A program made the translations under genes and the position numbers. Source: an uncultured Prevotellaceae bacterium (GTDB lineage Bacteria > Bacteroidota > Bacteroidia > Bacteroidales > Bacteroidaceae). Taken from it: a stretch of DNA of 8,859 bases. Positions 1 to 5,485 of this stretch are shown here, one piece after another; within the stretch, counting starts at the first letter, position 1, and each line of letters opens with the position of its first letter. The notes beneath the pieces are model-generated. The model was not told where the DNA came from. It saw nothing but the letters and a program-made list of their open reading frames with translations, and did not search any database. The stretch is from positions 1-8,859 of the forward strand of contig OMXX01000166.1 in NCBI GenBank assembly GCA_900315105.1, in the 5' to 3' direction.

Positions 1-58
1 GATCATAATTGTGGGCTTCACGGTATTTCTTGATGATATATCCTATTCTGATTTTCAT
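1..58 (-). CDS. N-terminus of probable helix-turn-helix protein (partial)
   Basis: An ATG (complement of 56-58) opens 19 codons that run off the left edge of the window. The peptide begins MKIRIGYIIKKYREAHNYD. Its basic amphipathic helix with a KKYRE core resembles the first helix of XRE/Cro-type DNA-binding proteins, but 19 residues are too few to assign a family. A TAACTTTG box matching the Bacteroidetes -7 element lies only 8 bases upstream of the ATG, so the transcript would have a very short leader, or the true start lies further in. A perfect palindrome sits just upstream, as expected for a self-regulating repressor. The reading is plausible rather than proven. Confidence 0.5.
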   Translation of the reverse strand, partial: MKIRIGYIIKKYREAHNYD

Positions 59-66
59 TTGTTTTG

Positions 67-105
67 CAAAGTTACACTTGTTTGACTGTTTGATTGTGCG
101 CACAA
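67..105 (-). promoter_or_regulatory. Promoter -7 box with upstream palindromic operator candidate
   Basis: On the minus strand TAACTTTG (complement of 67-74) matches the Bacteroidetes -7 consensus TAnnTTTG. No good TTTG -33 box is seen 19-21 bases upstream. Where it should be lies the perfect 12-base palindrome TTGTGCGCACAA (94-105). A second short dyad, CGACA-CT-TGTCG, follows at 110-121. A palindrome over the -33 position suggests a repressor site, possibly for the adjacent helix-turn-helix protein; that link is inference. Confidence 0.5.
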
Positions 106-175
106 AATCGACACTTGTCGGTATTTTCGACTTTCGTGTCTTTTACCGAAAATCAGGATAGAAGGTGAGTGGTTA

Positions 176-220
176 TGCAAAAAAGAAAAGACTTCCATAG
201 CATGACTGCCATAGAAGTCT
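176..220 (-). terminator. Rho-independent terminator after the AAA ATPase gene
   Basis: AGACTTC (189-195) pairs with GAAGTCT (214-220) around an 18-base loop. Read on the minus strand the stem is followed by a T-rich run (TTTTCTTTTTT, complement of 178-188). Its direction suits the ATPase gene, which ends at 443. The weaker T-rich stretch on the plus side makes it mainly a minus-strand signal. Confidence 0.6.
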
Positions 221-442
221 CTTCTTATTGTTTGATTATTCTTATCAATACCGTTATATACTACATAAGTTTCTTTTTTTATTGGATTGTGGTATGAAGC
301 TGAACTGGAAGTGTAATTATATGTCTATGCAGGAGATTAAGTATATAAGTCTTCCAGGCAGACTTCGTTTTGGATATCTACAACGTATGCTTGGAGTATG
401 CTGAACATATGGCATGTACACGAATGGAAATGGCAAAAAGTT
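221..442. other. Gene-free spacer
   Basis: This AT-rich stretch lies between the terminator and the end of the ATPase gene. The longest plausible reading is a 27-codon plus-strand ORF near 320 without a promoter-like signal, which I do not accept as a gene. It probably forms the 3' untranslated part of the ATPase transcript. Confidence 0.5.
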
Positions 443-1744
443 TTACATTTCATCAATAAATTTTAGCAGAAAATCCTCCAGGCCAATGTAATAGATGCCG
501 TTCTCATCATAGTAAGGTAGGTGCAAATCACGCTGAACGACAATCCGCTGGTATGAGTCACCTATACGCCTGAGCGAGTTTGTTTCCTGCTCGCGTTTCT
601 CGTTATCGGGAATGGCGAACGCCGATTGGATGTAGTAACGCAGGTTGGTCTTGTTGACGACGAAATCCACCTCCACTTGTCTGCGCTTACTTTTGCCCTC
701 CTCATCTTTATAGTTGTATTCCACAATACCTACATCGACACTGAAGCCGCGAACGCACAGTTCGTTGAAGATGATGTTCTCCATCAGGTGATTCTCTTCG
801 CTTTGACGAAAATTCAGCAGAGCATTTCTCAGGCCGACATCGGTGAAGTAATACTTCAGTGGCGTACCGATGTATTTCCTACCTTTAATGTCATACCTGA
901 AGGCTTTCTTTATCAGATAAGCTTCCTCACAATAGTCAAGATAGCGACTGATGGTGTCATCGGTGAGCTTCTGTTGCCTCACACTCTGGAAGGTCTGCTC
1001 CAGTTTTTTGGGATTAGTCAACGACCCCACACTGCTTGCCACTACAAGTAGCATCTCCCTGAGCAGCGACTCGTCTTTCTGTATCTTGTTCCTCTCCACG
1101 ACATCGCGCAGGTAGGTTCTCGCCATCAGGTCTTGCAGATAGGCGGTTCGGTCTTCATCTGTGGCCTCTGTTGCAACTTTGGGTAGTCCGCCAAAAGTGC
1201 AGAATGCTCCCCATGCGTCTCTCCTGTCGCCTTGATATGAGCTATAGAATTCCCTATATGTCAAGGGATTCACATGTATTTCATCGCCACGGTCTCTGAA
1301 CTGCGTCATGACATCCTTTGAAAGCATCCTCGAATTGCTGCCCGTCACATAGACATCCACGTTCTTCTTGTTCATCAGCCCAATCAGAACATCCACAAAG
1401 GTAATCTTCGCTTCCTTGTTGTCCGGCAGCCACGGATTCTGTATCGGCTCGACCTCCTGTATCTCGTCTATCAGCACATAGAGCTGTGACCTCTTCCTGC
1501 CAATTCTTTTATGCAGATAGTTATCTAGGTTCATGGGGTTTCGATACTCTGCATTGACCTTTTCATCCAGATGGACTTCTATAATCTGATTGTCTTTGAT
1601 GCCCGTTTTCTTCAGGTACTCCTTGTAGATGTCGAAAAGCAAGACGGACTTGCCACAACGGCGTATGCCGGTGATAACTTTTACACGACCATTGTCCCGC
1701 CGTGCAATCAATTTTTGTAAATATGAATTCCTTTCTATCAGCAT
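443..1744 (-). CDS. AAA_14/DUF4143 family ATPase, 433 aa
   Basis: The protein has an N-terminal P-loop ATPase domain and a C-terminal DUF4143 (degenerate PD-(D/E)XK nuclease-like) domain. This architecture is common and often multi-copy in Bacteroidales, and its cellular role is unknown. Visible motifs are Walker A GIRRCGKS (residues 26-33), Walker B YVLIDE (89-94), a sensor-like VTGSNSRM (133-140), an FRDRG segment (149-153) and the family's FGGLPKV (184-190). The C-terminal part has ENIIFNEL (322-329), EVDF (358-361) and YIQSAF (371-376). Q373 stands where active nucleases have an acidic residue, so nuclease activity is doubtful. I start at the ATG at 1742-1744 (MLIERNSYL). An in-frame ATG at 1814-1816 would add 24 residues but lies inside the -33 promoter box, upstream of the predicted transcript start. 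The length fits the family. The gene is monocistronic with its own promoter and terminator. Confidence 0.9.
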   Translation of the reverse strand: MLIERNSYLQKLIARRDNGRVKVITGIRRCGKSVLLFDIYKEYLKKTGIKDNQIIEVHLDEKVNAEYRNPMNLDNYLHKRIGRKRSQLYVLIDEIQEVEPIQNPWLPDNKEAKITFVDVLIGLMNKKNVDVYVTGSNSRMLSKDVMTQFRDRGDEIHVNPLTYREFYSSYQGDRRDAWGAFCTFGGLPKVATEATDEDRTAYLQDLMARTYLRDVVERNKIQKDESLLREMLLVVASSVGSLTNPKKLEQTFQSVRQQKLTDDTISRYLDYCEEAYLIKKAFRYDIKGRKYIGTPLKYYFTDVGLRNALLNFRQSEENHLMENIIFNELCVRGFSVDVGIVEYNYKDEEGKSKRRQVEVDFVVNKTNLRYYIQSAFAIPDNEKREQETNSLRRIGDSYQRIVVQRDLHLPYYDENGIYYIGLEDFLLKFIDEM

Positions 1745-1786
1745 GACTTTCGATATTTCTGTTTTAATACGCGTTTTTGTCGAGTG

Positions 1787-1817
1787 CAAATATAGATATT
1801 TTTCTTTGTATAGCAAA
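1787..1817 (-). promoter_or_regulatory. Promoter of the AAA ATPase gene
   Basis: On the minus strand TTTG (complement of 1814-1817) is followed after exactly 19 bases by TATATTTG (complement of 1787-1794), a full match to the Bacteroidetes -33/-7 consensus. Transcription should start near 1780, giving a leader of about 35 bases to the ATG at 1744. It is divergent from the plus-strand promoter at 1852-1883. Confidence 0.8.
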
Positions 1818-1851
1818 ATAATATCTCGATTTTTTTGCGTCTAACCGCAAT

Positions 1852-1883
1852 TTTGTCGAAAATATCGACTTGGCTTAGTTTTG
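1852..1883 (+). promoter_or_regulatory. Plus-strand consensus promoter without a downstream gene
   Basis: TTTG (1852-1855), 20 bases, TAGTTTTG (1876-1883) is a full consensus match. The spacer contains the dyad GTCGA-N5-TCGAC (1855-1869). The predicted start is near 1890. The first ATG downstream opens only five codons (MCGIP, stop), so the transcript would be non-coding or a leader. Confidence 0.55.
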
Positions 1884-1961
1884 TATTCCATTAACATGTG
1901 CGGAATCCCATAATTAAGGTCTTACCCAAAAGTCTCAGAGGCCAACTCTAAATGTGGGATA

Positions 1962-2016
1962 AACCATAAACCAGCGGAAACGTTTGTTTTTTATGAGTTT
2001 CCGCATGTTTATGGTT
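1962..2016. repeat. Long inverted repeat / hairpin
   Basis: AACCATAAAC (1962-1971) pairs with GTTTATGGTT (2007-2016), and GCGGAAAC (1974-1981) with GTTTCCGC (1997-2004). Only a 2x2 internal loop and a 15-base terminal loop are unpaired. A shorter outer dyad, ATCCCA (1905-1910) with TGGGAT (1955-1960), precedes it. No T tract follows, so it is not a standard terminator. It would fold at the 3' side of a transcript from the promoter at 1852-1883, and could be a small structured RNA or a DNA recognition site. Confidence 0.6.
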
Positions 2017-2071
2017 AGTGATTGTCGGTTATTCCAAACTTGTGTTGATTGTATCATTGCTTTAATCAAGT

Positions 2072-2300
2072 GTAACACATGTAACACACATCTATTTCCG
2101 CTGAAGTCTCGAAAAACATACGTTCAGTCGGCTTCAAACCGTTAAAAATGCATGTTTCCCGCCATCGTTTGCGTTTTTTAAGCAATTTCTTTTGGTGGTC
2201 TGTTCATTTTTGTGTAATTTTGTACCCACGTAAGAAGACTACTGCGGTAGTCAAGTCGTGGTCAAAACGACTAACAGAAACGTGTTACATTTTGTGTTAC
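2072..2300. repeat. Inverted pair of GTAACAC doublets
   Basis: Two GTAACAC copies stand close together at 2072-2087, and two copies in the opposite orientation (GTTACAT, GTGTTAC) at 2283-2300. A further GTGTTACAC lies near 2441-2449. The doublets flank the promoter at 2191-2222. Such spaced heptamers look like binding sites for a regulator or recombinase; no integrase gene is seen in the window. Function is unknown. Confidence 0.45.
2191..2222 (+). promoter_or_regulatory. Plus-strand consensus promoter for a candidate non-coding RNA
   Basis: TTTG (2191-2194), 20 bases, TAATTTTG (2215-2222) is a full match to the phylum consensus. The predicted start is about 2229, roughly 460 bases ahead of the next convincing gene. 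The intervening sequence starts with stem-loops and contains a terminator-like structure at 2467-2530. Confidence 0.6.
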
Positions 2301-2530
2301 GCAAGATATTGGCTGATTGCCAACTAAATGATAATGAGTGGGATTCAAAAACTGGTTCAAAAACCTCTCCTTCCGCTTAAAAATAAGATAGTTGAATATC
2401 AGTTAGTTACAAGTCTCAAAAAAGGCTTTTGGTGACAAAAGTGTTACACTGACAGTAAAGTAGAGATTAATGAAACTGATAATCAACGCTTTAGGAGAGC
2501 GGTTCATTAATTGATTAGGTTCTTTTTTTT
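2229..2530 (+). ncRNA. Candidate structured non-coding RNA (about 300 nt)
   Basis: The interval runs from the predicted start of the 2191-2222 promoter to a terminator-like hairpin with a T8 run. Its 5' end can form a two-part stem: CCACG (2226-2230) with CGTGG (2257-2261) enclosing GACTAC-TGCG-GTAGTC (2237-2252). Another stem, CTTTTG-GTGA-CAAAAG, lies at 2426-2441. The only notable reading frame is 35 codons (2328-2435, beginning MIMSGIQKLVQK), which matches no family I recognise and could be a small protein instead. It does not resemble 6S, tmRNA, RNase P, SRP RNA or a riboswitch I can recall. Alternatively it is the long leader of the 2688 gene. The call rests on promoter, structure and terminator only. 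Confidence 0.35.
2467..2530 (+). terminator. Terminator-like stem-loop with T8 run
   Basis: TTAATGAA (2467-2474) pairs with TTCATTAA (2503-2510) around an inner CGCT/AGCG stem (2487-2490 with 2498-2501). A run of eight T residues follows at 2523-2530. The T run is 12 bases beyond the stem base, further than ideal, so efficiency is uncertain. It would end the transcript starting near 2229 and insulate the 2688 gene. Confidence 0.4.
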
Positions 2531-2687
2531 GTTTGAACCATTCTTGACGAATATCAAGCAAAAAAGCACAAAATATCACCCATAACCTTGGCAGAAAGGG
2601 GTTAGAGGTTGGTGATTCAGGAAAACGTCGAAAGACAGCTTACACTAAGAAAACAAAACATATATTGTATTCAGAAAAATAAAACAA

Positions 2688-3059
2688 ATGATGAAAAAGA
2701 TTATTTCCGCCCTTGTGGTAATGTTCGCAATGACAATGAGTGTTAACGCACAGAGTAACGACACATCAATGTTCTTCAAGAGAATAGGTTGCTATCTCGA
2801 ACTAGATAAAAATCAGATAGAGACAGTAGAGATTTCAATGACTGAGTTCAACGAAGCAATGGATGCACTCACTGATTTGACAGCTACAGGCAAGACGGTT
2901 GATAGTATTGTAAATCGTCACAAGAAGCAGATGAAGCTGATTCTCAACGACAAGCAGTACAAGAAATACGAAGAGATTCTCGACTTGACAATCCGCAACA
3001 CCATCGAGATCAATAACGAGCTTAGAATCAACACCGAGCTCCTGGCTTCTACAAAGTAA
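2688..3059 (+). CDS. Small exported protein of unknown function, 123 aa
   Basis: The protein begins MMKKIISALVVMFAMTMSVNA, a clear Sec signal peptide with the cleavage region typical of Bacteroidetes (NAQS, around residue 21-22). The mature part of about 100 residues is predicted to be helical and charged. It contains FKRIGCYLELDKNQIETVE (residues 30-48) and a second segment LNDKQYKKYEEILDL (84-98). Each has a Leu-Asp/Asn-Lys/Asp-x-Gln pattern, loosely like the LTxxQ repeats of periplasmic Spy/CpxP chaperones; that comparison is only suggestive. One Cys is left after processing. Start: two adjacent ATGs (2688, 2691) after an A-rich leader; either would work. No consensus promoter lies immediately upstream. 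A strong terminator follows, so the gene is probably monocistronic. Confidence 0.75.
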   Translation: MMKKIISALVVMFAMTMSVNAQSNDTSMFFKRIGCYLELDKNQIETVEISMTEFNEAMDALTDLTATGKTVDSIVNRHKKQMKLILNDKQYKKYEEILDLTIRNTIEINNELRINTELLASTK

Positions 3060-3084
3060 GCAGCCCCCTTCACTCCGCACAAAG

Positions 3085-3133
3085 ATCGGCATAGCAACTT
3101 GAGCTTCAAGCGGCTATGCCGATTTTCTTTTTG
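3085..3133 (+). terminator. Strong Rho-independent terminator
   Basis: ATCGGCATAGC (3085-3095) pairs perfectly over 11 bases with GCTATGCCGAT (3113-3123). The loop contains a further CTTGA/TCAAG dyad. TTTTCTTTTTG follows directly. It lies 26 bases after the stop of the 2688-3059 gene. Confidence 0.9.
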
Positions 3134-3517
3134 TTGAATAATCCAGAAATGATCCCAGATCATATTCCAATATCTAATGCTCCGAGAAAAACAATCTCCT
3201 AATTATTCCAAGGAATTGTTAATTATCCGCAAATGCATATCGTCTGTAACCAAGAGAGAAGAAAAAAACAGAAGTTATTCGAAACATGTTTTCTGGCAGG
3301 AATACGACATCATCATTTTCAATAAGAAAAAAACAGTTATTTATTTTATAAGTATGCCGTAAATAGTGCATATTTTTCATTACTTTTATAGCTTTTGGAG
3401 CACAGAAAAACGTATTATATTCTGCCAACCACATGCCTTTTACTACCTTCATGGCAGAATATAACAACCGAAATATCGTACGCGACATACTGTTAAATTA
3501 TCTTAAATTTTCAATAA
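3134..3517. other. Gene-free AT-rich region with one 13-bp perfect hairpin
   Basis: No reading frame here has convincing protein character. The short frames on either strand look compositional (runs of K, N, F) and lack start signals. The one clear structure is a perfect 13-base inverted repeat, TTATATTCTGCCA (3415-3427) with TGGCAGAATATAA (3452-3464), around 24 bases. It lies about 80 bases upstream of the gpx promoter and could be a regulator site or a remnant of a mobile repeat. Confidence 0.6.
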
Positions 3518-3565
3518 ATCGCTTGCGATATAAATTATTATCCTTACCTTTGCATCGCAAACGAT
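3518..3565. promoter_or_regulatory. Paired palindromic operators over the gpx promoter
   Basis: ATCGCTTGCGAT (3518-3529) is a dyad ATCGC-N2-GCGAT that covers the -33 box. ATCGCAAACGAT (3554-3565) is its near match (one half CGAT instead of GCGAT) and covers the predicted start site. Both are followed by ATAA, and their centres are 36 bases apart. A weaker relative, ATCGTACGCGAC, lies at 3475-3486. This is the layout expected for repression by a dimeric MarR-type regulator, and an OhrR-like gene lies immediately downstream of gpx. Binding by that protein is inference. Confidence 0.6.
3522..3552 (+). promoter_or_regulatory. Promoter of gpx
   Basis: CTTG (3522-3525, one mismatch to TTTG), 19 bases, TACCTTTG (3545-3552, full match to TAnnTTTG). 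The predicted start is near 3559, giving an A-rich leader of about 35 bases before the ATG at 3595. Both promoter ends are overlapped or touched by the paired palindromes described separately. Confidence 0.75.
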
Positions 3566-3594
3566 ATAAAAAACTGTAATAAATAAAAAAAGAT

Positions 3595-4140
3595 ATGCAA
3601 AAGATTTATGATTTCAAGGCTTTTTCAAGCAGAGGTAAGGAGATTGATTTCTCACAGTTTCAGGGTAATGTATTGCTGATTGTGAACACAGCCAGCAAGT
3701 GTGGATTTACTCCTCAGTTCGCAGGTCTGGAGGAACTGAACCAGAAATATAAGGATAAGGGACTTGTCATCATCGGCTTCCCTTGCAATCAGTTCAAGGA
3801 GCAGGATCCTGAGGGTGATGCCAAGATTGAGGAGTTCTGCCAGCTGAACTACGGTGTGACCTTCCAAATCATGAGAAAGGGTGATGTAAACGGTAAAGAT
3901 GCCCAGCCTATCTTCGAGTATCTGAAGGCTCAGGCTCCTACTGAGGAGTATAACGGAGATAAAGCAAAAGAGATTCAGACTCTGCTGAAGACACTGAGCA
4001 CAAGCGTGGAGAAAGACAGTGACATTCTGTGGAACTTCACAAAATTCCTGATATCAAAGGATGGTGAGACAATACTGCGCTTTGCACCAACCGTTGAGCC
4101 AAAGGACTTCGAGAAAGATATTGAGAAAATGCTAGGATAA
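3595..4140 (+). CDS. gpx: Glutathione peroxidase family thiol peroxidase, 181 aa
   Basis: The protein reduces hydrogen peroxide and organic hydroperoxides in the cytoplasm. Bacterial members with this Cys pattern normally take electrons from thioredoxin rather than glutathione. The peroxidatic Cys is C36 in NTASKCGFT. The family block GFPCNQF is at 61-67, Q70 follows in KEQDP, and W146-N147 in LWNFTKF completes the active-site tetrad. C82 in EEFCQLNYGVTF sits where the resolving Cys of thioredoxin-dependent members lies. There is no signal peptide. An insert of roughly 20 residues (about 115-138) before LWNF lengthens it relative to short bacterial members. The start is the ATG after an A-rich leader and a good promoter. 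The stop codon lies in the 8-base direct repeat bordering element A; without that element the regulator gene would begin 16 bases downstream. Confidence 0.95.
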   Translation: MQKIYDFKAFSSRGKEIDFSQFQGNVLLIVNTASKCGFTPQFAGLEELNQKYKDKGLVIIGFPCNQFKEQDPEGDAKIEEFCQLNYGVTFQIMRKGDVNGKDAQPIFEYLKAQAPTEEYNGDKAKEIQTLLKTLSTSVEKDSDILWNFTKFLISKDGETILRFAPTVEPKDFEKDIEKMLG

Positions 4141-4363
4141 CGTGAATTCGACGAAAACATTTCTATACTTCGTATAACATTAATTTGGACATCAATACAA
4201 CATTACTTGCTTCAGCTTGATGAGCTTTGCGAATAATTTTGACATTAATGAGCCTTACGGCTTAAATCCTCATAAATTTTTGTCCCAATTAATGTTTTAA
4301 TTTAAGTCTTAATTAATGTTTCAAAGTAAAACTGAAGCGTTTATATTTTTGTCGAACTCACGT
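4141..4363. mobile_element. Palindromic MITE-like element A
   Basis: The left end CGTGAATTCGACGAAAA and the right end (complement CGTGAGTTCGACAAAAA) form imperfect terminal inverted repeats. TAGGATAA occurs on both sides (4133-4140 and 4364-4371), the signature of a target-site duplication. The element is 223 bases long and has no ORF, so it would be non-autonomous. Its core (about 4171-4305) matches the reverse complement of the core of element B (about 4981-5110), and it carries one 28-base unit (4206-4233). It separates gpx from its regulator gene, and the left duplication includes the gpx stop codon. Confidence 0.75.
4344..4351 (+). promoter_or_regulatory. Possible -7 box for the regulator gene, inside element A
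   Basis: TATTTTTG fits TAnnTTTG and lies in the right end of element A. TTTC (4319-4322) is 21 bases upstream as a weak -33 box. If active, the transcript would start near 4358, about 30 bases before the ATG, and the insertion would have supplied the regulator with its own promoter. T-rich sequence matches this short motif easily by chance. Confidence 0.35.
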
Positions 4364-4387
4364 TAGGATAATTGACAATTGAAAATT

Positions 4388-4828
4388 ATGCACGCAGAAT
4401 TGCAACTTGACAACCAGATATGTTTCCGTCTCTATACGGCAACAAGACTGATAACCCAAGCCTACACGCCAATATTGACAGAGCTGGGCATTACCTACCC
4501 GCAGTATCTCGTTTTGATGGTGCTATGGGAAAAAGACTGTCAGCCCGTAAACGACATCGCCCACAGGCTGACACTTGAAACGAACACTGTCACTCCCCTA
4601 CTCCAGCGCATGGAGAAGCTGGGCATTGTCACTCGCAAGAAGGGTGAACAGGACAAGCGTCAGCAGATTGTAAGCCTCACTTATAAAGGGCGCAAGATGG
4701 AAGAACAAGCCTACAATCTCATTCCTGCCGGCATGGGTGAGAAACTGAAAGCCTGTCCACTCCAGATTGAAGACTATACGCGTCTGGCAAGTGAATTGGA
4801 CATGATTATCAACACATTAAAGAAATAA
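4388..4828 (+). CDS. OhrR-type MarR family redox-sensing repressor, 146 aa
   Basis: This winged helix-turn-helix regulator belongs to the OhrR branch, which represses peroxide-defence genes until organic hydroperoxides oxidise a single Cys. C12 (LDNQICFRLY) with Y26 and Y37 reproduces the Cys-Tyr-Tyr spacing of OhrR (+14 and +25 residues, as in B. subtilis C15/Y29/Y40). The block LGITYPQYLVLMVLWEKD (33-50) is typical of the family. The recognition region is about residues 53-80, with the wing at RKKGEQDKRQQIVSLT (83-98). C123 may act as resolving Cys as in two-Cys members, though its spacing differs from Xanthomonas OhrR; C51 is a third Cys. I start at the ATG at 4388; an in-frame TTG at 4379 would add three residues. 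It sits between gpx and the other stress genes, separated from them by elements A and B. No ohr gene is present in the window, so gpx is the likely target. Confidence 0.9.
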   Translation: MHAELQLDNQICFRLYTATRLITQAYTPILTELGITYPQYLVLMVLWEKDCQPVNDIAHRLTLETNTVTPLLQRMEKLGIVTRKKGEQDKRQQIVSLTYKGRKMEEQAYNLIPAGMGEKLKACPLQIEDYTRLASELDMIINTLKK

Positions 4829-4832
4829 ATAA

Positions 4833-5202
4833 CGTGAATTCGACGACTTGCTTCAGCTTGATGAGCCTTAGCGAATAAAATAAAACGCTTGCGCTTTGGT
4901 TTGAAACATTAATTAAAACGTGACTTGCTTTAGCTTGATGAGCTTGCGAAGAACTTGCATAGCTTGGTGAGCCTTGCGAACAATTAAAACATTAATTAGG
5001 ACAAAAATTTATGAGTAATTACGCCGTAAGGCTCATTAATATCACAATTATTCGCAAAGCTCATTAATATTACAATTAATGTTGGATTAATGTCCAAATT
5101 AATGTTATGCGACAGCTAAAAGTGATTTGTTCGCTCTGGCTCACCAAGCTATGCAAGTTCTTCGCAAGCTCTTCAAGCTGAAGCAAGTCGTCGAACTCAC
5201 AT
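4833..5202. mobile_element. Palindromic MITE-like element B
   Basis: The terminal inverted repeats are about 40 bases long (about 4834-4875 with 5161-5199), starting GTGAATTCGACGACTTGC and differing at only a few positions. TAAATAA flanks both sides (4826-4832, 5203-5209). An inner 23-base inverted repeat is perfect (4951-4973 with 5138-5160). The 27-29 base unit occurs as three direct copies in the left half (4847-4875, 4924-4950, 4954-4980) and two inverted copies in the right half (5130-5157, 5161-5187). The core is a reversed relative of element A. It has no ORF of its own. The left duplication starts with the regulator's stop codon, and the right one ends 10 bases before the next ATG. 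Confidence 0.8.
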
Positions 5203-5219
5203 TAAATAACCAGCGCAAG

Positions 5220-5465
5220 ATGCTCATAAAAATCAAACATTGGTTACAATCCCTATCATTCAGGACGGGTGTCATCGTCCTGTTGTGCTGCATACCGTTC
5301 TATATTCTGTCGTTCGCCCAGATGCTGCTGCCCACCAGTGCTGCTACAAAAGGCGTGCTATGGGCAGTTCTCTTCGGGTTGGCCAAGACCTGCCAGTATG
5401 GCGGATTAACCATTCTGGGCGTTGAAGGCTACAAACGGTTACGCAACAAATTCAGAAAGCATTAA
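5220..5465 (+). CDS. Small two-helix membrane protein, 'transporter suffix domain' type, 81 aa
   Basis: Two hydrophobic segments, about residues 17-37 (VIVLLCCIPFYILSFAQMLL) and 47-65 (LWAVLFGLAKTCQYGGLTI), are separated by a short PTSAATK loop. A basic tail follows (GYKRLRNKFRKH). The pattern SFRTGVIVL...LLPTSAATKG...GVEGYKRLR resembles the 'transporter suffix' domain proteins, found as stand-alone small proteins or at transporter C-termini; biochemical role unknown. I start at the ATG at 5220. An open frame continues upstream to 5127, but those 31 codons are read from the right end of element B and are unlikely to be native. The gene lies 20 bases before the rubrerythrin gene and is probably cotranscribed with it. 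No promoter was found in the right part of element B. Confidence 0.75.
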   Translation: MLIKIKHWLQSLSFRTGVIVLLCCIPFYILSFAQMLLPTSAATKGVLWAVLFGLAKTCQYGGLTILGVEGYKRLRNKFRKH

Positions 5466-5485
5466 ATTTTATCAAACAACACGAT

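Noticed and set aside
626..1051. 141-codon plus-strand ORF
   Set aside because: It is antisense to the well-supported ATPase gene and has no family resemblance.
1745..1816. N-terminal extension of the AAA ATPase to the ATG at 1814-1816
   Set aside because: The extension covers the -33 and -7 boxes of a perfect promoter, and the first 24 residues do not resemble the family.
2164..2173. ATCGTTTGCG, a partial match to the gpx operator, upstream of the orphan promoter
   Set aside because: Only one half-site plus spacer matches; too short to claim regulation by the OhrR-type protein.
3177..3362. 61-codon plus-strand ORF
   Set aside because: It is rich in K/N/S from AT-rich DNA, with no start signals and no recognisable domain.
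3219..3488. 89-codon minus-strand ORF upstream of gpx
   Set aside because: It spans the 13-bp hairpin, has AT-driven composition and no promoter or family features.
4206..4980. CRISPR-like repeats of 27-29 bases
   Set aside because: Copies occur in both orientations with irregular spacing and no spacer pattern; they belong to palindromic elements.
5127..5219. Longer start for the small membrane protein
   Set aside because: These codons are read from the right end of element B and its flank; the ATG at 5220 fits the family and operon spacing.
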